Assembly (NCBI GenBank): GCA_902783755.1
Contig: CACZSC010000037.1
Coordinates: 1 to 6,036, forward strand
Direction of reading: 5' to 3'
Source: an uncultured Ruminococcus sp.
Lineage (GTDB): Bacteria > Bacillota > Clostridia > Oscillospirales > CAG-272
DNA length: 6,036 nucleotides
Position 1 is the first letter of the stretch. Each line of letters starts with the position of its first letter. Position numbers and translations under genes: made by a program. The notes below the pieces were generated by a model, which saw only the letters and a list, made by a program, of their open reading frames with translations, was not told the origin of the DNA and ran no database searches. This document shows, in pieces, positions 1 through 6,028 of the stretch.

Positions 1-197
1 CCTTGCGGATACAGCCTCTGTGAGCATAAGCTCTGACGTCATAACGGCCGTCAGCCGTCACAGCCTACACGGGAACGGATCCTTTCGGTGTGAAGCTCCG
101 GAGATGTATTCCCGCTTGCATCGGCAGCCGTTTTCACCGGCCACGGCCATCTCTTTGCCTCATGGTCTGCGGTACTTGTTCTCCATCTTCGCCTTTC
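1..197 (-). promoter_or_regulatory. T-box riboswitch leader, tyrosine (UAC) specifier, 5' part only
   Basis: This transcribed leader senses uncharged tRNA and controls a gene to the left of the window. Read on the minus strand, stem I shows the expected order. GGAGA (184-180) pairs with UCUCC (104-100). The AGUA motif is at 176-173. CCGC (172-169) pairs with GCGG (115-112), and GGCA (159-156) with UGCC (126-123). The AGAGA bulge is at 154-150 and the GGUGAAAA distal loop at 138-131. The specifier side reads GAA-UAC-A (111-105) and is followed by GGAGC (99-95). By analogy with the glyQS T-box, where the specifier sits one base before the closing stem, the specifier is UAC, tyrosine. Downstream are paired elements that fit the stem II/III region: 33-38 with 49-54, nested in 18-23 with 58-63. 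The conserved antiterminator (UGGNACCGCG-type) is not reached before base 1. The controlled gene is inferred to be tyrS or another tyrosine-linked gene. No stable ORF fits this stretch. Confidence 0.85.
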
Positions 198-203
198 ATG
201 TGG

Positions 204-232
204 ATTTTAGCATTTTGACCAAGATTTGTCAA
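204..232 (-). promoter_or_regulatory. Sigma-A promoter of the T-box transcript
   Basis: On the minus strand a perfect -35 TTGACA (232-227) is followed by a 17-base spacer and a -10 TAAAAT (209-204). TGC stands directly before the -10, so it also has the extended TGn motif. Transcription should begin near 199-196, just upstream of T-box stem I. The promoter lies 56 bases after the folD stop codon, so the T-box gene has its own start independent of ychF-folD. Confidence 0.85.
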
Positions 233-287
233 CGGATTTTGTTGAAACTTCCAATGAATATGGGGAACAAAAGAATGAAGTGTTTGG

Positions 288-1148
288 TCATTTCCCACAT
301 TTCCACTGGGCCTCGGCAGCACGCAGTGTGTTTTCCAGAAGCATCGTGATCGTCATGACGCCGACACCTCCCGGAACGGGTGTTATGGCCGATGCTTTTT
401 CAATGACATTATCAAAGTCCACGTCGCCGCAGAGCTTGCCGCTCTCGTCCCGGTTCATTCCCACGTCGATGACTACGGCGCCTTCCTTCACCATGTCGGC
501 GGTTATGAACTTCGGTCTGCCGACGGCTGAGACCAGGATGTCGGCCCTTCTTGTGACTTCGGGAAGGTTCCTCGTACGGGAGTGGCATACCGTCACGGTG
601 CCGTTGGCCTGGAGGAGCAGCATGGCCATGGGCTTGCCCACGATATTGCTCCTGCCGACAACGACGCATTCCTTCCCGGTAACGTCTATTCCTTCATATT
701 CCAGCATCTTCATGACACCTGCTGGGGTGCATGGAAGAAAGCAGTAGTTGCCGATCATTATTTTCCCGGTATTCACGGGATGGAAGGCGTCGACGTCCTT
801 CTCCGGAGGGATGATGTCTATGACGCGCCTCTCGTCCAGGTGGGAGGGAAGGGGAAGCTGTACCAGTATGCCGTTTATCTCGTCCCTTGACACGATGGAA
901 AGGATCTTTTCGGTCAGTTCCTCCATGGTGGTGTCAGCCGGCATCTCATGGACTTCGGAATAGAATCCCACTTCCTCGCAGCCTTTCTTCTTGTTTCTCA
1001 CGTAGACTTTGGATGCGGGATCGTCTCCGACGATCACGACCGCCAGCCCCGGTACCTTTCCGGTCTTCTCATAAAGGGCTGCGCGCCTTTCCGCTATTTT
1101 TTCCCGGGTATCGCGGGATATGAGTTTACCGTCTATGATCTTGCCCAT
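288..1148 (-). CDS. folD: FolD, bifunctional methylenetetrahydrofolate dehydrogenase / methenyltetrahydrofolate cyclohydrolase
   Basis: This cytosolic enzyme interconverts 5,10-methylene-, 5,10-methenyl- and 10-formyl-tetrahydrofolate, feeding purine and formyl-Met-tRNA synthesis. The 286-residue protein (from the chosen start) is the usual full length. The N-terminal catalytic domain has the YVxxK motif (Tyr49, Lys53), GILVQLPLP with Gln97, and KDVDAFHP with Asp120. The NAD(P)-binding part has GRSNIVGKP near 165, and the C-terminal signature reads PGGVGVMT. Known family members mostly have KDVDGFHP and PGGVGPMT, so Ala121 and the Val in the last motif are mild variants. An ATG six bases further upstream (1154) is in frame, but GAGG at 1160-1157 is only 2 bases from it and 8 from the ATG at 1148. 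MGKIIDG also matches the family N-terminus. The gene follows ychF by a few bases and is presumably in its operon. The stop is TGA. Confidence 0.96.
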   Translation of the reverse strand: MGKIIDGKLISRDTREKIAERRAALYEKTGKVPGLAVVIVGDDPASKVYVRNKKKGCEEVGFYSEVHEMPADTTMEELTEKILSIVSRDEINGILVQLPLPSHLDERRVIDIIPPEKDVDAFHPVNTGKIMIGNYCFLPCTPAGVMKMLEYEGIDVTGKECVVVGRSNIVGKPMAMLLLQANGTVTVCHSRTRNLPEVTRRADILVSAVGRPKFITADMVKEGAVVIDVGMNRDESGKLCGDVDFDNVIEKASAITPVPGGVGVMTITMLLENTLRAAEAQWKCGK

Positions 1149-1156
1149 ATACATGA

Positions 1157-1160
1157 CCTC
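1157..1160 (-). promoter_or_regulatory. Ribosome-binding site that decides the folD start
   Basis: GAGG on the minus strand sits 8 bases before the ATG at 1148 and only 2 before the ATG at 1154. The spacing favours the inner start. The site lies directly after the ychF stop codon (1164-1162), so ribosomes finishing ychF can reinitiate here. Confidence 0.6.
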
Positions 1161-1161
1161 A

Positions 1162-2256
1162 TCAAACGTTGAATCTGAACAGCACCACGTCTCCGTCCTG
1201 GATAACGTAGTCCTTTCCTTCGCTTCTCACAAGCCCTTTTTCCTTTGCCGCATTCATTGAGCCGCAGGCCACGAGATCGTCATAGGAAACGATCTCCGCG
1301 CGGATGAACCCTCTCTCAAAGTCGCTGTGTATCTTTCCGGCAGCCTGGGGAGCCTTGGTGCCCTTGACTATGGTCCAGGCCCTGACTTCCTTTGGGCCCG
1401 CCGTGAGATAGCTTATGTAGCCGAGAAGGGCATAACTTGCCTTGATCAGCCTGTCAAGGCCGCTTTCCTCTATACCGAGATCCTGCAGGAACATCTTCTT
1501 TTCCTCGGGCTCCAGTTCCGCTATCTCGGCCTCGATTCCCGCGCAGACGGGGATGACCTCTGCGCCTTCCAGGTCGGCGAATTCCTTGACTTTCTTATAC
1601 ATCAGGTTGTCATCGGAGACCTGGGCTGCCTCGTCCTCGCCGACGTTCGCCACGTATATGACGGGCTTCAGCGTGAGGAGGTTAAGATCGTCCAGCTTCT
1701 CCCGCTCTTCCTCGGTGAACTCCACGCTCCTGGCGGTCTTTCCCTCGTTCAGCTCCGCAAGGAGCTTCTCGTAGATGTCTATGAGGGACTGGAGTGTCTT
1801 ATCGCCCCTCAGCAGCTTCGCGGTCTTGTCGATCCTTTTCTCAAGGACTTCGATGTCAGAATATATGAGTTCCATGTTTATGGTCTCAAGATCCCTTATG
1901 GGATCCACGTCTCCGTCCACATGGATTATGTCGGGATCCTCGAAGCATCTAAGGACATGCACAACGGCATCCACGTCCCTTATGTGCGAAAGGAACTTGT
2001 TGCCGAGTCCCTCTCCTTTGGACGCGCCCTTCACGAGCCCGGCAATGTCTACGAATTCCACTGTGGCGGGAGTGTAAAGCTGGGGATCGTACATTTCGGC
2101 CAGCTTGTCGAGTCTGGGATCCGGGACCTGAACTACTCCCACGTTTGGATCGATTGTGCAGAAAGGATAGTTGGCCGAGGGAGCTCCCGCTCCCGTCAGC
2201 GCGTTGAAGAGAGTGCTTTTTCCCACGTTGGGAAGACCTATGATACCGAGTTTCAT
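1162..2256 (-). CDS. ychF: YchF (OLA1 family), ribosome-binding redox-responsive ATPase
   Basis: This is a universally conserved Obg-related P-loop protein that, unlike its GTPase relatives, prefers ATP and binds ribosomes. Its 364 residues match the family length. The P-loop GLPNVGKS is at residues 7-14 and the G3 region [14 protein letters not shown] at 70-83. The G4 position reads NVGE (204-207) where GTPases have NKxD, and this NxxE form is the known basis of ATP preference. A helical insert spans roughly 125-200. The C-terminal TGS domain (about 280-364) ends in the usual [10 protein letters not shown]. The start at 2256 gives the standard [14 protein letters not shown] beginning. No Shine-Dalgarno sequence precedes it: the bases before ATG read ATTATTAAG. 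The gene is first in a leftward pair with folD, and is divergent from the two-component genes. The stop is TGA. Confidence 0.97.
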   Translation of the reverse strand: MKLGIIGLPNVGKSTLFNALTGAGAPSANYPFCTIDPNVGVVQVPDPRLDKLAEMYDPQLYTPATVEFVDIAGLVKGASKGEGLGNKFLSHIRDVDAVVHVLRCFEDPDIIHVDGDVDPIRDLETINMELIYSDIEVLEKRIDKTAKLLRGDKTLQSLIDIYEKLLAELNEGKTARSVEFTEEEREKLDDLNLLTLKPVIYVANVGEDEAAQVSDDNLMYKKVKEFADLEGAEVIPVCAGIEAEIAELEPEEKKMFLQDLGIEESGLDRLIKASYALLGYISYLTAGPKEVRAWTIVKGTKAPQAAGKIHSDFERGFIRAEIVSYDDLVACGSMNAAKEKGLVRSEGKDYVIQDGDVVLFRFNV

Positions 2257-2337
2257 CTTAATAATGCCGGGTTGCGGCCCTTTCTGAGTGATATTTGTTC
2301 AAAAATACTTAAATAATTGACAGGAAAATAAGAAATT

Positions 2338-2359
2338 TAATGAAAAATTTGTTAACAAA
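2338..2359 (+). promoter_or_regulatory. AT-rich upstream element with 12-base palindrome
   Basis: This stretch sits about 40 to 60 bases before the predicted rightward start. Its pattern of an A run, a T run and another A run resembles an UP element bound by the RNA polymerase alpha subunit. It contains the perfect palindrome TTTGTTAACAAA (2348-2359), which could equally be a protein-binding site. Confidence 0.4.
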
Positions 2360-2362
2360 ATA

Positions 2363-2391
2363 TTGACAAATGGGAATCGCTGGGATATAAT
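2363..2391 (+). promoter_or_regulatory. Full-consensus sigma-A promoter of the two-component operon
   Basis: TTGACA (2363-2368) is separated by exactly 17 bases from TATAAT (2386-2391), so both boxes and the spacing match the housekeeping consensus. Transcription should start near 2398. This is the only strong rightward promoter upstream of the response regulator. It probably drives the regulator, the kinase and the methyltransferase. Confidence 0.85.
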
Positions 2392-2395
2392 CCCA
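2371..2395 (+). promoter_or_regulatory. Candidate operator: repeated TGGGA units and inverted repeat over the -10
   Basis: TGGGAA at 2371 and TGGGAT at 2381 are direct repeats exactly 10 bases apart within the promoter spacer. The second unit also forms an inverted repeat with ATCCCA (2390-2395) around a 3-base centre, covering the -10 box. OmpR-type regulators commonly bind direct half-sites about one helical turn apart. Repression or autoregulation here is inference only. Confidence 0.4.
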
Positions 2396-2439
2396 TTGAA
2401 CGTTTGATATAATGAAGAGTGTTCGCTTTTTCTGGAAAG

Positions 2440-2468
2440 ATTATACACTCAGTTCGGTTTAGATTCAA
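2440..2468 (-). promoter_or_regulatory. Candidate leftward promoter for ychF-folD
   Basis: On the minus strand TTGAAT (2468-2463, four of six consensus bases) is followed by a 17-base spacer and a perfect TATAAT (2445-2440). Transcription would begin near 2433 and give ychF a leader of about 177 nt. I found no better leftward promoter in the AT-rich 2257-2440 stretch, although its base composition makes chance -10 boxes likely. Its start would lie downstream of the rightward start at about 2398, so the two 5' ends overlap. Confidence 0.45.
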
Positions 2469-2578
2469 GTATGTCCCGTGTTTTGCCAGAGCCATTTTTC
2501 AGCACCGCTTCACGGAGACATCACAGAACTGTCAAAGTTCGGATGTACGATTAAGTACGGCAAAATTCTGAAATTACT

Positions 2579-2585
2579 AAGGAGG
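2579..2585 (+). promoter_or_regulatory. Strong ribosome-binding site that decides the response-regulator start
   Basis: AAGGAGG is a near-perfect match to the 16S rRNA tail, with 6 bases before the ATG at 2592. It rules out the in-frame GTG at 2478, whose extra 38 residues show no family similarity. Confidence 0.9.
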
Positions 2586-2591
2586 TTGAAG

Positions 2592-3284
2592 ATGAGTACA
2601 AAACTTCTGGTCATCGATGACGACCCCAATATCTGCGATCTGCTGAAATACTACTTCGAGAATGAAGGATACGATGTCAAAACCGCAAACGACGGAATAG
2701 AGGGACTCAGCTATTTCAAGATGTACGAACCTGATCTGGTCCTTCTCGACCTGATGCTCCCGAAAGGCAAGGACGGAAACACCATATGCCGCGAGATCAG
2801 GCAGATCTCTTCAAAGCCGATCATAATCATAACGGCAAAGGATGAGATCCTGGACAAGGTCCTGGGCCTGGAGCTGGGTGCCGATGACTTCGTGGTGAAG
2901 CCCTTCGACATGAAGGAGCTCTCCGCCAGGATCAAGGCTGTCCTCCGCAGATACTATGCAAAGGACGAAAAGACCGACGAGGAGACGATAAAGTTCGAGA
3001 ATCTCGAGATATCCAAGAACAAGTACGAACTGAAGCTCAACGGCAAGGCTGTGGACATCCCGCCGAAGGAACTGGAGCTCCTGTACTTCCTGGCGTCGAA
3101 TTTCAACAGGGTGTTCACGAGGGACCAGCTGCTTGACAAAGTCTGGGGATTCGATTATCTCGGTGACTCCAGGACAGTGGACGTTCACGTGAAGAGGCTC
3201 CGCGAGAAGCTTGAGGGCGTATCGGACAAATGGAGCTTGAAGACCGTGTGGGGCGTAGGCTACAAGTTCGAGCTTGTGCAGTGA
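2592..3284 (+). CDS. OmpR/PhoB-family response regulator
   Basis: This is a DNA-binding transcription regulator controlled by phosphorylation, presumably by the kinase encoded next. The 230-residue protein is the standard length. The receiver domain (about 4-118) has the acidic pocket Asp9-Asp10, the phospho-acceptor Asp53 (in LLDLMLP), Thr81 and Lys103 (VKPF). The C-terminal winged-helix domain (about 130-228) has the usual LELLYFLASN, FTRDQLLDKVWG, SRTVDVHVKRLREKL and TVWGVGYKF segments. One oddity is the loop after Asp53, which reads LPKGKDG with three residues between Pro and Asp, where most relatives have two (LPxxDG). The start is set by AAGGAGG six bases upstream, and the stop is TGA. 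It is first in a rightward operon behind a full-consensus promoter, and a terminator-like hairpin follows. The signal and target genes cannot be read from sequence. Family assignment is secure, the specific role unknown. Confidence 0.95.
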   Translation: MSTKLLVIDDDPNICDLLKYYFENEGYDVKTANDGIEGLSYFKMYEPDLVLLDLMLPKGKDGNTICREIRQISSKPIIIITAKDEILDKVLGLELGADDFVVKPFDMKELSARIKAVLRRYYAKDEKTDEETIKFENLEISKNKYELKLNGKAVDIPPKELELLYFLASNFNRVFTRDQLLDKVWGFDYLGDSRTVDVHVKRLREKLEGVSDKWSLKTVWGVGYKFELVQ

Positions 3285-3295
3285 CAGATATAAAC

Positions 3296-3330
3296 AAAGG
3301 AGTTGCGTGACAACTCCTTTAGCTGTTTTT
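3296..3330 (+). terminator. Terminator-like hairpin between response regulator and kinase
   Basis: AAAGGAGTTG (3296-3305) and CAACTCCTTT (3311-3320) form a perfect 10-base-pair stem with a 5-base loop. AGCTG and five T residues follow (3326-3330). The stem has only four G-C pairs, and the T run begins five bases after it, so termination is probably partial. It may instead act as an RNA-processing or stability element that separates regulator and kinase expression. Confidence 0.6.
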
Positions 3331-3362
3331 CCCGTAGATTGTGATTCCAGAGGTGTTTCTCC

Positions 3363-4913
3363 ATGTTCAAGAGCATTTTTTCAAGATATATGATCACTTT
3401 CCTTGTGATCGACATTATCATACTGCTGGCTTCCACATCTCTGGTCGCCATACTTCTCAGGCAGTACGATGCCCAGGACAAGTTCACTGTGCTTCAGAAT
3501 ATTTCCGAAACGACGATCGAGCTTATCGAGGAAGACAACGCAGACGAACTGGATATAGACAGTTATCTCGAGGACAATCATGAGAGGCTCAGCCGCGTAC
3601 TGAAAGCGGTTGCCGCCAATGAAGACCATACAGTCATCCTGATATGCAACACCGAAGGACAGCTTGCACTGGTCTGCGGGAACGAGATCGAGACCAGACA
3701 GTTCACGTCAGGAAGCTCGTCATCCACGACCGGCGGCGTAAGCAGAATATCAAAACAGTTCCTGACAAAGGTCGACAACGAGAACAACATCAAGGATAAC
3801 GCGAAGATAGACGGCCTGTTCAACGAGGATCACTACTACTTTGCAAAAGAGATCATCGACAGCAAGGGCGCCTTCAGGGGAGCTGTTATCTCGTTCTTCG
3901 TCACGGCTACGATGGACGATCAGCTTGAGTTGATCATAAGGACTGTCGTCATCGTCGCATTCGTGATGGCTGTTGCCAGTATCGTGGCAGCATTCATCAT
4001 AACCAGAAGGAACGTCGCTCCGCTCGCTAAGATGAGCGAGGTGGCAAGCGATTTCTCAAAAGGCAACTTTGAAGCCCGCGTTCCCGAAAAGGGCAATGAC
4101 GAGATATCGGAACTGGCCAGGTCATTCAACAGCATGGCTGACTCGATGCAGAGGCTGGAGGAATCAAGGCGGCTGTTCCTTTCCAACGTATCGCACGACC
4201 TGCGCACTCCCATGACCAGCATCAAGGGATTCATCGACAGCATACTGAGCGGTGCCATCCCCGAGGAGCAGGTGCCTCATTACCTGGAGGTGGTATCGTC
4301 CGAGATCAGGCGTCTGTCCCGTCTGGTTTCGAGCCTTATGGACATCACAAAGATCGAAGCCGGAGAGAAGCACTTCGTAATGAAGCAGTTCGATATATGC
4401 GAGATGGCCCGCCAGGTCATCATATCGTTCGAACAGAAACTCGAAGAGAAGAAACTGGACGTCATATTCGACGCCGAAGAGGACAACATGTACGTGATGG
4501 GCGACCGCGACGCGATCTACCAGGTGATGTACAACCTTTGCGACAACGCCATCAAATTCTCCCGTGAAAGGGGACTTTACGAAGTCGAACTCAGGAACAT
4601 CGACAGGGGAAGCAAGGTCAGGTTCAGCATATACAACGAGGGCCAGGGTATATCCAAGGAGGATCTGCCGTTCGTATTCGAACGCTTCTACAAGTCCGAC
4701 CGGAGCCGCGGCATAGACAAGACCGGCGTCGGGCTGGGACTGTACATTTCGCAGACCATAATCGAGCAGCACGGCGGAAAGATCAAGGTCGAGAGCGAGG
4801 AAGGCAAGTGGTGCCGGTTCGAATTCGCCCTTTCGAAGGAAATTGATACGACGCCGGAAAGAGTCGAGGAGGAGACGCCCGCAAAGGCTGGGCGCTGGAA
4901 AAAGAACAAATGA
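3363..4913 (+). CDS. Membrane sensor histidine kinase (HAMP-HisKA-HATPase)
   Basis: It senses an extracellular signal and autophosphorylates to phosphorylate the upstream response regulator. The 516-residue protein has transmembrane segment 1 at about 11-32, an extracytoplasmic domain at about 33-188, segment 2 at about 192-214, and HAMP at about 215-265. HisKA follows, with the phospho-acceptor His278 in SHDLRTP. The ATPase domain (about 380-490) shows the N box (Asn391, Asn395), a G1 box reading NEGQG (425-429), the F box FERFYK and the G2 box GVGLGL (455-460). The G1 box normally begins with Asp but has Asn425 here, a variant I recall from other Gram-positive kinases. ICNTEG (94-99) suggests a Cache-like sensor fold, and a Ser/Thr/Gly-rich stretch lies at 115-125. 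The tail (about 491-516) is charged and probably disordered. The start has AGAGGTG upstream, and an in-frame stop at 3342-3344 excludes a longer protein. The ligand is unknown. Confidence 0.95.
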   Translation: MFKSIFSRYMITFLVIDIIILLASTSLVAILLRQYDAQDKFTVLQNISETTIELIEEDNADELDIDSYLEDNHERLSRVLKAVAANEDHTVILICNTEGQLALVCGNEIETRQFTSGSSSSTTGGVSRISKQFLTKVDNENNIKDNAKIDGLFNEDHYYFAKEIIDSKGAFRGAVISFFVTATMDDQLELIIRTVVIVAFVMAVASIVAAFIITRRNVAPLAKMSEVASDFSKGNFEARVPEKGNDEISELARSFNSMADSMQRLEESRRLFLSNVSHDLRTPMTSIKGFIDSILSGAIPEEQVPHYLEVVSSEIRRLSRLVSSLMDITKIEAGEKHFVMKQFDICEMARQVIISFEQKLEEKKLDVIFDAEEDNMYVMGDRDAIYQVMYNLCDNAIKFSRERGLYEVELRNIDRGSKVRFSIYNEGQGISKEDLPFVFERFYKSDRSRGIDKTGVGLGLYISQTIIEQHGGKIKVESEEGKWCRFEFALSKEIDTTPERVEEETPAKAGRWKKNK

Positions 4914-6028
4914 CACTGAGATACACAGCCACCTGCCTATTCGGGCTTGAAGGACTTCTCGGGGAGGAGATACGTGAGCTCGGTTACGAGCGAGCGGAAT
5001 CCATAGACGGGAGGATCACCTTTGTCGGGGACGAGCATACGGCTGCCAGGTTCAGCATACGGTCGAGGTTCGCTGAAAGACTGTATCTGAACCTCGGGAG
5101 CTTCCGTGCCGTTTCATTTACGGAACTGTTCGACGGGACCTATGCTCTCCCGTGGGAAGACATAATAGGCAGGAACGACAGGTATCCGGTAAGCGGGCAC
5201 AGCATAAAGAGCAAACTGTTTTCCGTACCGGACTGCCAGAAGATAATAAAAAAAGCGATATCAAAGCGTCTCGGAGAAAAGTATTCGGTTTTGCGGCTTC
5301 CCGAAACGGGGATAAACTACAAGATCGAATTTTTTCTTTTCAAGGACAAGGCGGATCTCATGATAGATCTTTCCGGTCAGCCTCTTCACAAGAGAGGGTA
5401 CCGTCCGGAAAGGGTCACTGCACCGATAAGGGAAACTCTGGCTGCTGCAATGGTCGCGATCTCGAGACCGCGGGAGAACGTGCTCCTATGGGATCCGTTC
5501 TGCGGTTCAGGGACGATAGCCATAGAAGCGGCCATGATGATGAAGAACATCGCGCCCGGCCTCAACAGGCATTTTGCTTTCGAGGAATTCCCGTTGTTTC
5601 CCGCAGATTCATACCTGAAGGAACATGAGGCCGCAGAGTCTGAGATCAGGGAGACCGGGTTCGAAGCATATGCCACGGACATAGATCCGGAATGTGTCAG
5701 GATCGCCTCGGAATCCGCTGAACGTGCCGGGGTTTCAGACATCGTTTCCTGCTTTGAGATGGACGCACTCGACATTGATACGATGGGAAGGCGGGGCACT
5801 GTGGTTACGAATCCGCCATACGGCGAGAGACTGTCGTCTGTGGAGGAGGCTGAGGAGCTGTACCGGGCAATGGGACAGGCTTTCAGACGCCTTGATAAAT
5901 GGCAGATATACGTTATCACGGAGAACGAAAGGTTCCAGACGCTTTTCGGAAGAAAAGCCGACAAGATCCGCAAGATGTACAACGGTATGATCCCCTGCCT
6001 GTATTATCAGTTTTTCAAGTCCAAATAA
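4910..6028 (+). CDS. RlmL/YpsC-type class I SAM-dependent rRNA methyltransferase with THUMP domain
   Basis: It is predicted to methylate a guanine N2 in 23S rRNA. The E. coli relative RlmL makes m2G2445, and the Bacillus relative is YpsC. The 372-residue protein has an N-terminal THUMP-type RNA-binding region (about 45-155) and then the family motif LHKRGYR (159-165). The Rossmann methyltransferase domain carries the SAM-binding DPFCGSGT (195-202), an acidic TDIDP (256-260) and the catalytic NPPYG (301-305). The ATG overlaps the kinase stop as ATGA (4910-4913). No good Shine-Dalgarno sequence precedes it, so translation is probably coupled to the kinase. The stop is TAA, eight bases before the window end, and no terminator is visible in what remains. 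The family is secure. The exact target base is inferred, so I give no symbol. Confidence 0.92.
   Translation: MTLRYTATCLFGLEGLLGEEIRELGYERAESIDGRITFVGDEHTAARFSIRSRFAERLYLNLGSFRAVSFTELFDGTYALPWEDIIGRNDRYPVSGHSIKSKLFSVPDCQKIIKKAISKRLGEKYSVLRLPETGINYKIEFFLFKDKADLMIDLSGQPLHKRGYRPERVTAPIRETLAAAMVAISRPRENVLLWDPFCGSGTIAIEAAMMMKNIAPGLNRHFAFEEFPLFPADSYLKEHEAAESEIRETGFEAYATDIDPECVRIASESAERAGVSDIVSCFEMDALDIDTMGRRGTVVTNPPYGERLSSVEEAEELYRAMGQAFRRLDKWQIYVITENERFQTLFGRKADKIRKMYNGMIPCLYYQFFKSK

Larger units (their letters stand above)
2398..2591 (+). promoter_or_regulatory. Long 5' leader of the response-regulator mRNA
   Basis: About 194 untranslated bases separate the predicted transcription start from the regulator ATG. 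Possible hairpins are GAGTGT (2417-2422) with ACACTC (2445-2450), GAACT (2526-2530) with AGTTC (2536-2540) around a 5-base loop, and GTAC (2545-2548) with GTAC (2555-2558). I do not recognise a known riboswitch class. A 27-codon ORF (2471-2554) lies inside but has no Shine-Dalgarno sequence. Confidence 0.4.

Noticed and set aside
20..349. Open frames in the left flank (plus strand 20-349, minus strand 134-322)
   Set aside because: Both cross the T-box structure and its promoter, have no family features, and the minus-strand one begins inside folD. The RNA reading explains the sequence better.
1327..2316. A 329-codon open frame on the plus strand, opposite ychF
   Set aside because: It is the antisense shadow of a highly conserved full-length gene. 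It shows no recognisable domain and has no ribosome-binding site.
2405..2413. A second rightward promoter with an extended -10 (TGATATAAT)
   Set aside because: No acceptable -35 exists at 16-18 bases and the region is AT-rich. A full-consensus promoter sits 22 bases upstream. It remains possible but is not supported enough to annotate.
2478..2591. A longer response regulator starting at GTG 2478
   Set aside because: The added 38 residues do not belong to the receiver fold, and AAGGAGG lies just before the ATG at 2592.
3307..3393. A short GTG-started frame after AAAGGAG between regulator and kinase
   Set aside because: The ribosome-binding-like bases are one strand of a perfect hairpin, the start is non-ATG with only 4 bases of spacing, and the frame merely overlaps the kinase start.
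4164..4916. A 250-codon open frame on the minus strand, opposite the kinase gene
   Set aside because: It mirrors the codon pattern of the real kinase reading frame and has no family features or upstream signals.
5248..5254. A run of seven A residues in the methyltransferase gene (A AAA AAA slip pattern), with a long -1 frame after it
   Set aside because: The zero frame is intact and conserved to the end. The -1 frame product has no family character, and no stimulating hairpin is evident just downstream.
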